From the NCBI RefSeq assembly GCF_011761355.1, contig NZ_JAASRW010000001.1, positions 620,001 to 684,000 on the forward strand: a DNA stretch of 64,000 nucleotides, written 5' to 3'. Made by a program: the position numbers and the translations under genes. Below, piece by piece: positions 25,401 through 32,759 of this stretch (its first letter is position 1; the number at the start of each line of letters is the position of its first letter). The notes under the pieces were generated by a model that searched no databases, was not told the origin of the DNA, and was given only the letters and a program-made list of their open reading frames with translations. This stretch comes from Paenibacillus lupini (GTDB lineage: Bacteria > Bacillota > Bacilli > Paenibacillales > Paenibacillaceae).

Positions 25401-26103
25401 TCCGGCACGGACTTGGACTCCGGAAAATGCAGTTGGCATTGGCGGCGCTTATATGTGCGTTTACGGCATGGAAGGCCCAGGCGGCTACCAATTCGTAGGC
25501 CGCACGATTCAAATGTGGAACAAACTTCGTTCCACAGAAAGCTTCAAATCCGGTAAGCCATGGCTGCTCCGATTCTTTGATCAAATTCAATTTTACCCAG
25601 TATCGGCAGAGGAATTGCTCCAGCTTCGTGAAGACTTCCCACGTGGACGGTTCGAAGCGGACATTACGGAGACGACCTTTGATCTTGGCGAATATTTGCA
25701 GTTCCTGAGTTCGATTGAGGAGAGCGCCGGACAATTCCGCAACCAGCAGCAGCAGTCCTTCAACGAGGAGCGCGAGCGCTGGAAGGAGCTTGGACTTGCA
25801 GAGTATGTATCTGAGCAGGATTCGTCGAAGCCAGTGAGTGACGAAGAGCTTCCGTCTGATGTGGATGCGATGAAATGCTCCATGCCGGGCAGCGTCTGGA
25901 AAGTACTTGTGAATCCAGGTGACACGATTAAGAAGGGCGATACCCTTATTATTGTAGAATCGATGAAAATGGAGTTTTCGCAAAATGCGCCATTCGACGG
26001 TGTGATTCATTCTGTACATGTTAAGCCAGGTGACAGTGTAAATGGCGGCCAACTCATTGTTGGCATCTCGAAACAATCGGAGAGGGAGTTGACTAGCGTA
26101 TGA
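22456..26103 (+). CDS. biotin-dependent guanidine/urea carboxylase
   Basis: A 1215-residue single-chain carboxylase. Residues 1-450 are a biotin carboxylase with ATP-grasp (STAGGGGIGMR, EVNTRLQVEHGVTEEV). About 460-780 is a KipA-like part (GGIQSTVQDYPGRVGH, CGPMDPLAFRIGNKLLGN) and 790-1090 a KipI-like part (CSGDENLLVEYGS), together the carboxyltransferase of the urea carboxylase family. A biotin carrier domain closes the chain, with biotinylated Lys1171 in ESMKMEF. Family members carboxylate urea or guanidine; two guanidine riboswitches and the DUF1989 pair favour guanidine. Allophanate hydrolase is a separate gene that overlaps by four bases. Confidence 0.93.
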   Translation: MFTKVLIANRGAIAVRIERTLRKMGIASVAVYTKADQDSLHVDLADEAVLLGEGPAKESYLNADLILQIAKETGAQAIHPGYGFLSENADFARACRENGIVFIGPTPEQMESFGLKHSARELAERANVPLLPGTPLLTELGEAAHHASEIGYPVILKSTAGGGGIGMRVCADEDALRAAFDNVRHLAEVNFKNGGMFLEKYIAKARHVEVQIFGNEFGEVVALGERDCSVQRRNQKVVEESPAPQFPAEVRAEILACAKRLAAEAGYRSAGTVEFLYDPSSCKFYFLEVNTRLQVEHGVTEEVLGLDLVEWMVKEAAGELRALESLVGTPKGHSIQARIYAEDCLQQFRPSAGQLDQALFSSEARNETWVRDGITITTLYDPMLAKVIVHGENREDAIGKLKQALQETRFYGITTNLQYVQALLDEEQFTAGDVFTQLLNNFAPSESAIEVLDGGIQSTVQDYPGRVGHWDVGVPPCGPMDPLAFRIGNKLLGNADQASGLELTLRGGSYKFRESMLLCVTGADMQPTLDDVSIPMYTTVKAERGQVLSFGESEAGLRTYLLIEGGFDMPLILGSASTFTLGGFGGHGGRAIRTGDVLGVNRHQGADLIHVKPSLPSKLQPAITREWTIGVIPGPHCTNEFLKPEYLEQLANTSFEVHFNSSRTGVRLIGPAPLWEREDGGEAGLHPSNIHDNAYAIGTLDLTGDMPILLGPDGPSLGGFVCPVTTASAEFWKLGQLHPGDKVRFQLVTLEEAEELRKQQEELLDAIQEGDCAAIEAAVLPVVHSSVSPEYPVLYREAEGRKFPITIRCSGDENLLVEYGSLELDLLLRFQVHALIEAIRENGTIPVLDLTPGVRSVQVHIDASRITVQEAAKQLLAIDSNLPPLESIRVPSRIVRLPLSWDDPATQLAIDRYQQNVRPDAPWCPSNLEFIRRVNGLESIDDVQRIVFDASYLVLGLGDVYLGAPLATPIDPRHRLVTTKYNPARTWTPENAVGIGGAYMCVYGMEGPGGYQFVGRTIQMWNKLRSTESFKSGKPWLLRFFDQIQFYPVSAEELLQLREDFPRGRFEADITETTFDLGEYLQFLSSIEESAGQFRNQQQQSFNEERERWKELGLAEYVSEQDSSKPVSDEELPSDVDAMKCSMPGSVWKVLVNPGDTIKKGDTLIIVESMKMEFSQNAPFDGVIHSVHVKPGDSVNGGQLIVGISKQSERELTSV

Positions 26104-27845
26104 ATGATAACCAATTGCGAATAACGATCTCTACGCTGCGTGAGCGCTATTTGAACGGAACATTGACGCCAGAGCAAGTTATCCAAACCATCATTGATCG
26201 TGCTCAAGCCGATGAGGATAAGCATATCTGGATTACACCGCCATCATTAGCTTTTATCCAGCGTTATCTGGATCGACTTGATCAGCTTGATCGTACACAA
26301 CTGCCGTTATGGGGTATCCCGTTTGCGGTAAAAGATAATATCGATGTGGCCGGAATGCCAACGACAGCAGGCTGCGAGGATTTCTCTTATCTGCCAGCTG
26401 ATCATGCTGCTGTAGTAGAACGTTTAATAGAAGCAGGAGCTATTCCTGTTGGCAAAACAAATCTCGACCAGTTCGCAACTGGACTGGTCGGGACGCGAAG
26501 CCCGTACGGCGAGACACATAATTCGCTTCGGCCAGAGCTGATCAGCGGTGGTTCAAGCTCCGGCTCCGCTGTTGCTGTTGCTTTAGGTCAGGCAGCATTT
26601 TCGCTAGGTACGGATACAGCTGGATCGGGCAGAGTACCTGCTGCACTTAATAACCTAGTTGGTCTAAAGCCAAGTGTTGGGGCATGGTCCATTAAAGGTG
26701 TTGTACCAGCTTGCGAAAGCTTGGACTGTGTGACGGTATTTACTCACAATCTGGAGGATGCGGAGCTGGTCGATCAAGTGGTGCGTGGCCTGCAAGCCAA
26801 TGATCCATGGTCTAAAGATATCTCGGCGGGCGAACATAAGTTGCCTGTGAAAATCCTGCTGCCTGAAGGCCCGCTTGATTTCTATGGACCGTTTGCAGAC
26901 AGTTATAAAGCTGCATGGGAGCAGGCAGTGGTTGATCTCAAGGCTTTAAAGCTTCCAATCGAATATGTAGAAGTAGAGCTGTTCCAAGTTGCAGCAGCGT
27001 TGTTGTATGAAGGACCTTGGGTTGCAGAGCGATGGGCTGCACTAGGCTCATTTATTGATGCGAATCCTGGCGTTACTTTCCCGGTAACTGAGCAAGTACT
27101 TCGAGGCGCTACAAAGCCGGAATTCGATGCTACATCCGTATTCAAGGCTTTCCATAAGCTGCAGGGCTATAAACTCGCGGCGAGCAAGCTTTTGCAAGAT
27201 TCGGTGCTTGTGATGCCTACAGCGGGCGGCACTTGGACACGTGAGCAGGTTGCGGCTGACCCGATAGGGACGAATAGCGCCATGGGCAAATATACGAATC
27301 ATTGTAATTTGCTGGATCTATGTGCACTCGCTGTTCAATCGGGCGAAGCTGAGAAGGATTTGCCATTTGGGATAACCCTATTTGCCTCGTCAGGAGGAGA
27401 GGGGATGCTCTTCGAATTAGCAGAAACATTCCGATTCTCGAAGGAGAAGCAGCCTTCTACTCTCGTAGCTGTATGTGGTCTGCACATGCGTGGTCTGCCG
27501 CTGGAGCGCCAAATGCTCGAGCATGGGGCTGCGTTTGTCCGTGAAGACTATACATCCGCGACCTACAAGCTGATGAAGCTTCAAACCGTGCCGCCAAAAC
27601 CTGGCTTGTTAAAGCAGACGCATGGCGGAGCATCCATTGCTGTTGAAGTATGGGAGATGCCGCTCGCTGCATTTGGTTCCTTCACGGCTGCTATTCCCGG
27701 ACCGCTTGGCATTGGTAAATTGGAACTCAAGGACGGTACAAGCATCCCCGGCTTTATCTGTGAAGCGTACGGAGCAGTAGGTGCAGAAGACATCACCGCT
27801 TACGGCGGCTGGAGAAAAGCGATTGAAGCCGTGAACGCGGTGTAG
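26100..27845 (+). CDS. atzF: allophanate hydrolase
   Basis: A 581-residue amidase-signature enzyme: catalytic Lys78 in AVKDN, GGSSSGS at 150-156 and the nucleophile Ser176 in GTDTAGSGR. The C-terminal ~120 residues (from about SKEKQP) form the extra domain found in allophanate hydrolases, which decarboxylates the intermediate. The product is ammonium and CO2 from allophanate, completing guanidine or urea breakdown. It overlaps the carboxylase gene by four bases (ATGA) and is followed by a terminator, so it is the last gene of the operon. Confidence 0.93.
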   Translation: MNDNQLRITISTLRERYLNGTLTPEQVIQTIIDRAQADEDKHIWITPPSLAFIQRYLDRLDQLDRTQLPLWGIPFAVKDNIDVAGMPTTAGCEDFSYLPADHAAVVERLIEAGAIPVGKTNLDQFATGLVGTRSPYGETHNSLRPELISGGSSSGSAVAVALGQAAFSLGTDTAGSGRVPAALNNLVGLKPSVGAWSIKGVVPACESLDCVTVFTHNLEDAELVDQVVRGLQANDPWSKDISAGEHKLPVKILLPEGPLDFYGPFADSYKAAWEQAVVDLKALKLPIEYVEVELFQVAAALLYEGPWVAERWAALGSFIDANPGVTFPVTEQVLRGATKPEFDATSVFKAFHKLQGYKLAASKLLQDSVLVMPTAGGTWTREQVAADPIGTNSAMGKYTNHCNLLDLCALAVQSGEAEKDLPFGITLFASSGGEGMLFELAETFRFSKEKQPSTLVAVCGLHMRGLPLERQMLEHGAAFVREDYTSATYKLMKLQTVPPKPGLLKQTHGGASIAVEVWEMPLAAFGSFTAAIPGPLGIGKLELKDGTSIPGFICEAYGAVGAEDITAYGGWRKAIEAVNAV

Positions 27846-27895
27846 GTCAAGCTGGTTGACACCAATAAATTCCAAGACTTATACTTTTAAATAGA

Positions 27896-27935
27896 CAGAC
27901 GCACGATCCTCGAGGGAAAGTGCGTCTTTTTATTG
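27896..27935 (+). terminator. intrinsic terminator
   Basis: Stem AGACGCAC / GTGCGTCT with a loop rich in GATCCTCGAGG and TTTTTATT; ends the guanidine operon. Confidence 0.85.
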
Positions 27936-28033
27936 GACAATAGTCACGAACGGCCGCTTGAACAGATAGTAGAGTTGATAAGAACAGAACAGATGAGTCA
28001 TTCAGAATCCACTAAAAAGCGAGGTGCACGTTA

Positions 28034-28546
28034 GTGAGAGGTTTGGAAGTTATAAACGCATTCAAAGATAGACTAGATACCTATCCTATGGAGCAATTAC
28101 GCTATAGCAGCGCTCCAGGAGTATGGTCGATGGGCCAGGTTTATTCCCATATTGTTGATGTGGCACTAGAATATCTGGATAAAATCGAACAATGCGCAAT
28201 CTCGAGTGTTGATCAGCCTTTAGGCAAAACAGAAGCTGGTGAAGAGCTCATCGAGCGTGGGGGATTTCCACCGATTAAGATCAAATTACCTCCAGGCATG
28301 GAGTATAGTCCTAATAACGAAAAAAACAAAGCCGAGCATAATCGTGATTTGGACGATCTGCTCAGCAAGATGAGAGAATGGGATGCTCGAATCCAACTTA
28401 TTAATCCCAACTATAAAATAAGACATGGGGGCTTCGGCTGGCTGAATGTCAGGGAATGGTTCGATTTGATTGAGATGCATACCCGCCATCATTTACGTCA
28501 GCAGCAGGAACTGGAGCAGGCTTGGAAGGAAATTAAGCTTTCTTGA
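28034..28546 (+). CDS. DinB-family protein
   Basis: A 170-residue DinB-like four-helix protein: W-x-QVYSHIVDVALEY near the start and RHHLRQQQELEQA near the end supply His residues of the family's metal site. DinB proteins are induced by DNA damage in Bacillus or act as thiol-dependent transferases; the specific role is unknown. The start is a GTG at 28034 after GAGGTG. The last 14 bases overlap the 3' end of the convergent VOC gene. Confidence 0.82.
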   Translation: MRGLEVINAFKDRLDTYPMEQLRYSSAPGVWSMGQVYSHIVDVALEYLDKIEQCAISSVDQPLGKTEAGEELIERGGFPPIKIKLPPGMEYSPNNEKNKAEHNRDLDDLLSKMREWDARIQLINPNYKIRHGGFGWLNVREWFDLIEMHTRHHLRQQQELEQAWKEIKLS

Positions 28547-28883
28547 GTTCAATGCGATTACCTTCTGGATCAATAATGACGCCAATCGTTCCCCAACTAT
28601 GAATATGAACGTCTACCGTAACTCTTCTGTCTAACAGCTCCTGCACAGCCTGCTCAAAATCTATCACATCAAACCGCAGAACGGTTGGATTCTGAGCTCT
28701 CGACTTTTCTGTTGACGAGCCCACGCCGCCTCGCTCAACCATAAGATAGCTGCCGCCAAAGTCGAATACGGTAAGATTAGTCTGTCGCTCGCGAACATGT
28801 AATCCCATATGTGCGGTATAGAAGTCTACGGCAGTCTCGTAATTTTCCGTGAATAAAATAATACCGGATTCTTTGATTTTCAT
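28533..28883 (-). CDS. VOC-family (glyoxalase-like) protein
   Basis: A 116-residue vicinal-oxygen-chelate protein with the paired beta-alpha-beta-beta-beta units (IILFTENYETAVDFYTAHMGLHVRERQ ... VIIDPEGNRIELKKA). Metal-binding roles in the superfamily include glyoxalase I, extradiol dioxygenase and antibiotic-binding proteins; none can be chosen here. Ribosome binding site AGGAGG lies before the ATG. Its 3' end overlaps the DinB-like gene by 14 bases. Confidence 0.85.
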   Translation of the reverse strand: MKIKESGIILFTENYETAVDFYTAHMGLHVRERQTNLTVFDFGGSYLMVERGGVGSSTEKSRAQNPTVLRFDVIDFEQAVQELLDRRVTVDVHIHSWGTIGVIIDPEGNRIELKKA

Positions 28884-28901
28884 CTATGATTCCTCCTATT
28901 A

Positions 28902-28941
28902 AAAAATAAGCTTACTCTGCACAAAGAGTAAGCTTATTTTA
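28902..28941. terminator. bidirectional-looking terminator downstream of the oxidoreductase
   Basis: AAAATAAGCTTACTCT / AGAGTAAGCTTATTTTA, strong palindrome between the start of the VOC gene and the end of the next minus-strand gene. Confidence 0.85.
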
Positions 28942-28942
28942 G

Positions 28943-29926
28943 TTACATGACCACTACAATTTTACCGCGAACGTGTCTTTGTGATAAACGGGTTAATTCA
29001 GCTGGAATTTGCTCCAAGCTGATTTTTTTCTCCACGATGGCGTTTAATTTGCGATCAGAGATAAGCTGCATGAATTCTTCTGTCATCGTCCCAAGTTCAC
29101 GTTCAGCACGAACATCACCGGATAAATGAGCACCGCCAATCATCATTTTATGAACCGAGAAAGTTTTGTAGGATGGCTGGAAGTCGGCTACGGTCTCAGG
29201 AGCGCCGGCGATACAGGCTAGTTGCCCGTTAAAAGAAAGCATAGTCAGATCTGCTTGGGCTGTTACCCGATTGAGTGAATTTAAGATGTAATCAACGCCT
29301 AAGCCATTTGTCGCTTCCATGACTCTTGCTGCTACATCTTCGGTATTGTAGTCAATAACAACATCAGCGCCAAGCTGTTTTACATAGTCCGTATTGGCTG
29401 TCGATGCCGTTGTAATGATTGGAGATGCTCCAAGCAGCTTTGCTAGTTGGATGGCATACCCGCCAACGCCGCCGGCACCGGCATGAATAAGAATGGAACG
29501 TCCAGCTTTCACATTCAGCTTCTCTAGTAAGGCTTGATAGGCAGTTAGTCCAGCACAAGGGAAGGCGGCAGCTTCCTCGAAGGTTACGCCGCTTGGGATA
29601 CGGCCAGCCATATGAGCTTTCGTTATGCCATATTCGGCATATGTACCTGGTTTCATAAAGCTTCCATGATAAGCGACATGATCACCGATTACAAAGCCCG
29701 TAACACCTTCTCCAACAGCATCCACAATCCCCGCCGCATCAAGACCAGGAATGAAAGGATATTGCCAAGCCGGATTGCCGTTTGCCGTCATTTTATAATC
29801 TGCAGGGTTTAGGCTTGCTGCCTTGATCTGCACCCGAATTTCACCTAGCCCAGGCTCAGGAATAGGCATGTCCGCCATTGTGAATGTATCGGGGGCCCCT
29901 GGGGCATTAATGACCATTGCTCTCAT
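28943..29926 (-). CDS. zinc-binding-dehydrogenase family (quinone oxidoreductase-like)
   Basis: A 327-residue medium-chain dehydrogenase/reductase: N-terminal GroES-like fold (PEPGLGEIRVQIKAASLNPADYK), then Rossmann motif HAGAGGVGGYAIQLAKLLGA. Catalytic zinc ligands of true alcohol dehydrogenases are absent, which fits the quinone-oxidoreductase (zeta-crystallin-like) branch that uses NADPH. GGAGG lies ten bases before the ATG. Stand-alone unit. Confidence 0.88.
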   Translation of the reverse strand: MRAMVINAPGAPDTFTMADMPIPEPGLGEIRVQIKAASLNPADYKMTANGNPAWQYPFIPGLDAAGIVDAVGEGVTGFVIGDHVAYHGSFMKPGTYAEYGITKAHMAGRIPSGVTFEEAAAFPCAGLTAYQALLEKLNVKAGRSILIHAGAGGVGGYAIQLAKLLGASPIITTASTANTDYVKQLGADVVIDYNTEDVAARVMEATNGLGVDYILNSLNRVTAQADLTMLSFNGQLACIAGAPETVADFQPSYKTFSVHKMMIGGAHLSGDVRAERELGTMTEEFMQLISDRKLNAIVEKKISLEQIPAELTRLSQRHVRGKIVVVM

Positions 29927-30068
29927 TTTGAGAAAACCTCCATTTTTTGTATGCTTAATATCAGAATATCATTAATCTGTTAGGCTTGAGAACAACAATA
30001 TTCATTTTTGTTTTCTGGGTAACATCCGTTAAAATAGAATTATTCATAGTCAGATGGAGGAATGAAAG

Positions 30069-30782
30069 GTGCAGATTGGTGAAATTAGCGAGATTTATCG
30101 CTATCCGATTAAATCGTTTGCCGGTGAAAAGCTGGAGGACTGTGTTATTGAAGAGTATGGCTTACAAGGGGATCGTTTTGTCACCTTTTACGATGAGACC
30201 AAGAAAGAATGGTACAAGTACATAACGGCTAGAAATATTCCTAATCTGCTTAACTATAAAGCTGAATTTAAAGATGGAGACATTCAAGTAACTTCGCCTG
30301 ACGGCAGAGTATTTGGCTGGGATGAAGCTTTATTAGAAGAGATCCAAAGCCAGACCTCCACAACTCTTACGATGTCTAAACGGAAGGAACCCCATCCAAA
30401 GGCTAAAAATTCACAATTGTTGTCGGTTGACGGAGCAAGTATCCTGATCATTACGGACTCTTCCTTAAACAAGCTGCAGGAGACATGGGGGAAGGAGCTG
30501 GATTACCGTCGTTTTCGTGCGAATTTCGTCATTACGGTTAGTGACGATACGTTTACAGAAGGGGATTGGATCGGACGAAAGCTCTCCATTGGAGATACTA
30601 AACTGCAAGTGGACAGCTTTTGTGAGCGTTGTGTACTAATTACGATGGATCCTGATACGCAGGTGAAGGATCCAACTTTGCTCAGAAAAGTGAATGAGGA
30701 GTTCAATCTGCATTTTGGCGTTTATGCTTCCGTACTCCAACCTGGTTCCGTTAAATTGGGAGACAAGGTGCAGTTAGACTAA
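30069..30782 (+). CDS. MOSC-domain protein
   Basis: A 237-residue protein with the beta-barrel N-terminal part (ISEIYRYPIKSFAGEKLEDC) and the C-terminal MOSC domain, including RRFRANFVI and the conserved Cys region SFCERCVLITMDP. MOSC proteins relate to molybdenum cofactor sulfurase C-termini and handle sulfur or N-hydroxylated compounds (YuaD/YiiM types). Start is a GTG at 30069 behind GGAGG (30056-30060); no other start fits better. Single-gene unit. Confidence 0.87.
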   Translation: MQIGEISEIYRYPIKSFAGEKLEDCVIEEYGLQGDRFVTFYDETKKEWYKYITARNIPNLLNYKAEFKDGDIQVTSPDGRVFGWDEALLEEIQSQTSTTLTMSKRKEPHPKAKNSQLLSVDGASILIITDSSLNKLQETWGKELDYRRFRANFVITVSDDTFTEGDWIGRKLSIGDTKLQVDSFCERCVLITMDPDTQVKDPTLLRKVNEEFNLHFGVYASVLQPGSVKLGDKVQLD

Positions 30783-30792
30783 ATTCAACGTT

Positions 30793-30834
30793 GAAGAAAA
30801 AGAAACCACGATATTCTGTGGTTTCTTTTTCTTC
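30793..30834. terminator. bidirectional terminator between convergent genes
   Basis: AAAAAGAAACCAC / GTGGTTTCTTTTT with a short loop. Confidence 0.85.
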
Positions 30835-30835
30835 G

Positions 30836-31681
30836 TTATTGGATGTACTTCCCATAATCAGGGATAGCAATTTGATCAAATTCTTGAACCAATCTCTGCA
30901 GGCTTTCAGACAGGAATTGACCTGTCATAGGCATCCCGTGTCCAGTAACAGCTGTCTTTGGCTTCAAAGCCTCCAATTTTTCAACCGACTCCCGGGCAGA
31001 TTCCCAATCCGTAGTTAAGTAGCGGGGAGGTCCGCTAATCTCAAGCTCCTGCGTAATAACGCTCCAAAGCGATTCTTGCTTGACGGTAACAAAAGCATCA
31101 CCTGCTAGCAGGGTGCGGTCACTTTCTCTAAAAAGAGACACATGACCGGGGGTATGTCCAGGTGTGTGAATCCATCGCCAGCCTGCCATAATGGGAATCG
31201 ATCCATCCGATGGAAGCTCAATTACATGATCGCTTAGCTGGATAGCATCGTTAGGAAATAAAGGTGAGAGTTTTGCGACTAATCCACCTTCTACCGTAGC
31301 ATCAGGTGTGGGGTAATTGCGCTGCCCAGTCAAATACGGAAGCTCAAGTGGATGGGCATAAACAGGGATATCCCAATGCCTGATCAATTCGATAATCGAA
31401 CCAACATGATCAAAATGCCCATGTGTCAGTACAATGCCGCTTGGTTTGTTTTCTAATCCAAATCGTTCCTCCGCAGCTGAGATAATATCATCTGCCGAAT
31501 GGGGCATACCAGCATCAACCAGCACCCAGTCTTTTTCTCCCGGTTGGCCAACGAAACAGATATTTACAATTTGAATGGTCTGGCAAAATAGATCAGGTAA
31601 AACTTCTTGTCCCAAGCCGCTTTTAATAGAGGTGACCGGTAGGAAATGATAATCTTCACCATATGACATCTCTTCATTCAT
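30836..31681 (-). CDS. MBL-fold metallo-hydrolase
   Basis: A 281-residue metallo-beta-lactamase-fold protein with the metal motif HGHFDH (residues ~86-91), further ligands in PGHTPGH and GDAF, and a late GHGMP. The fold covers glyoxalase II, lactonases and RNases; this one looks like a general MBL hydrolase of unknown substrate. AAGGAGGG sits just before the ATG. Divergent from the catalase gene. Confidence 0.88.
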   Translation of the reverse strand: MNEEMSYGEDYHFLPVTSIKSGLGQEVLPDLFCQTIQIVNICFVGQPGEKDWVLVDAGMPHSADDIISAAEERFGLENKPSGIVLTHGHFDHVGSIIELIRHWDIPVYAHPLELPYLTGQRNYPTPDATVEGGLVAKLSPLFPNDAIQLSDHVIELPSDGSIPIMAGWRWIHTPGHTPGHVSLFRESDRTLLAGDAFVTVKQESLWSVITQELEISGPPRYLTTDWESARESVEKLEALKPKTAVTGHGMPMTGQFLSESLQRLVQEFDQIAIPDYGKYIQ

Positions 31682-31816
31682 GCAGGGACCCTCCTTTTCA
31701 TTTCAATGTACATGTCGGTAATTTGTCCTACTCGGCAAGGAATCATCAGCACAGAATGAAATATTGTCCTTGAGCGCAAGCTATTAGCGCTTAAGCCAAT
31801 TAAAGGAGGGTTCGAC

Positions 31817-32671
31817 TTGTATTTTTATAAACAAGATCTGATTAACATGATTGTGCCGGACAAGCCAGACCCTGCTGCTGCAAAGGTTTTACAGGAAGCC
31901 CTGGGCGGACATTATGGCGAGATGCGCACGATGATGCAGTATTTTTTCCAAAGCACGAACTTCAGAGGGAAAGCAACGCAGTATCGTGACCTGATCAGAG
32001 GCGTATTTCTTGAGGAGATCAGCCATGTCGAGCTGGTACAGACAACCATTAATCAGCTGTTAACTGGTTCAGGAGAAGAAAATCCGGGTAATGCTGGTGT
32101 AGATGGTGCTCCGCTTGATGAGGCTATCAAACATGCTAATCCCCATCATTATATCGTTGGAGCGCAAGGCTCTCTTCCTGTTGATGCCGGAGGTAACCCA
32201 TGGATGGGAAATTACGTTTATAATCATGGGAATCTGATTGCAGATCTGTTGGATAATTTGGTACTTGAATCAACAGGTGTTCTGCAGAAATCCCGGATTT
32301 ATGAAATGAGCTCCAACAAAGCTTTCCGCGAAACGATCGCCTTCCTCATTGTACGGGATAATGCTCATCAGAATGCATTTGCTAAGGCACTTGAAACACT
32401 TGGTGTCAGCTGGGGGAATCTGTTCCCAGTACCTAATTATGATATCAATAAATATCCGGAATGCCGGAAATATGTCGATTTGGGCTTCCATAACGCACAA
32501 TTCAACTTCCGATTGGATGAGACAAGAATTGCTGAAGTGTTTAGCGGCAAATCTCCAAGCCGGAATGGCGGGGAGCTTCAGGTCACACCGCCGCCGGATG
32601 GATATCCTGTGCCTTATAATCCGGAACTTCCGAACGAACACGCTCCCGGTCTAACGGACATGGGGAGATAG
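31817..32671 (+). CDS. manganese catalase
   Basis: A 284-residue dimanganese catalase. The two ExxH helices are present: Glu35 in GHYGEM, Glu67/His70 in EEISHVE, Glu151 in VLEST and His184 in RDNAHQNAF. The enzyme splits hydrogen peroxide; in Bacillales relatives (CotJC, YjqC) several are spore- or stress-linked. Start is a TTG at 31817 with AAAGGAGGG seven bases before. Stand-alone, no cotJA or cotJB neighbour. Confidence 0.92.
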   Translation: MYFYKQDLINMIVPDKPDPAAAKVLQEALGGHYGEMRTMMQYFFQSTNFRGKATQYRDLIRGVFLEEISHVELVQTTINQLLTGSGEENPGNAGVDGAPLDEAIKHANPHHYIVGAQGSLPVDAGGNPWMGNYVYNHGNLIADLLDNLVLESTGVLQKSRIYEMSSNKAFRETIAFLIVRDNAHQNAFAKALETLGVSWGNLFPVPNYDINKYPECRKYVDLGFHNAQFNFRLDETRIAEVFSGKSPSRNGGELQVTPPPDGYPVPYNPELPNEHAPGLTDMGR

Positions 32672-32677
32672 ATCATA

Positions 32678-32717
32678 ATAAAAAGGATCGAGCGCGATTT
32701 GCGGTTGATCCTTTTTG
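32678..32717 (+). terminator. intrinsic terminator
   Basis: AAAAAGGATC / GATCCTTTTT with an internal GC-rich loop. Confidence 0.8.
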
Positions 32718-32759
32718 TATATACCTTTTAATAGGTGAGAACATGGAGGGGGATCACGC

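Noticed and set aside
25150-26076. Minus-strand 308-codon ORF inside the carboxylase gene
   Set aside because: Antisense shadow of the carboxyltransferase and BCCP parts; no start signal or family motif.
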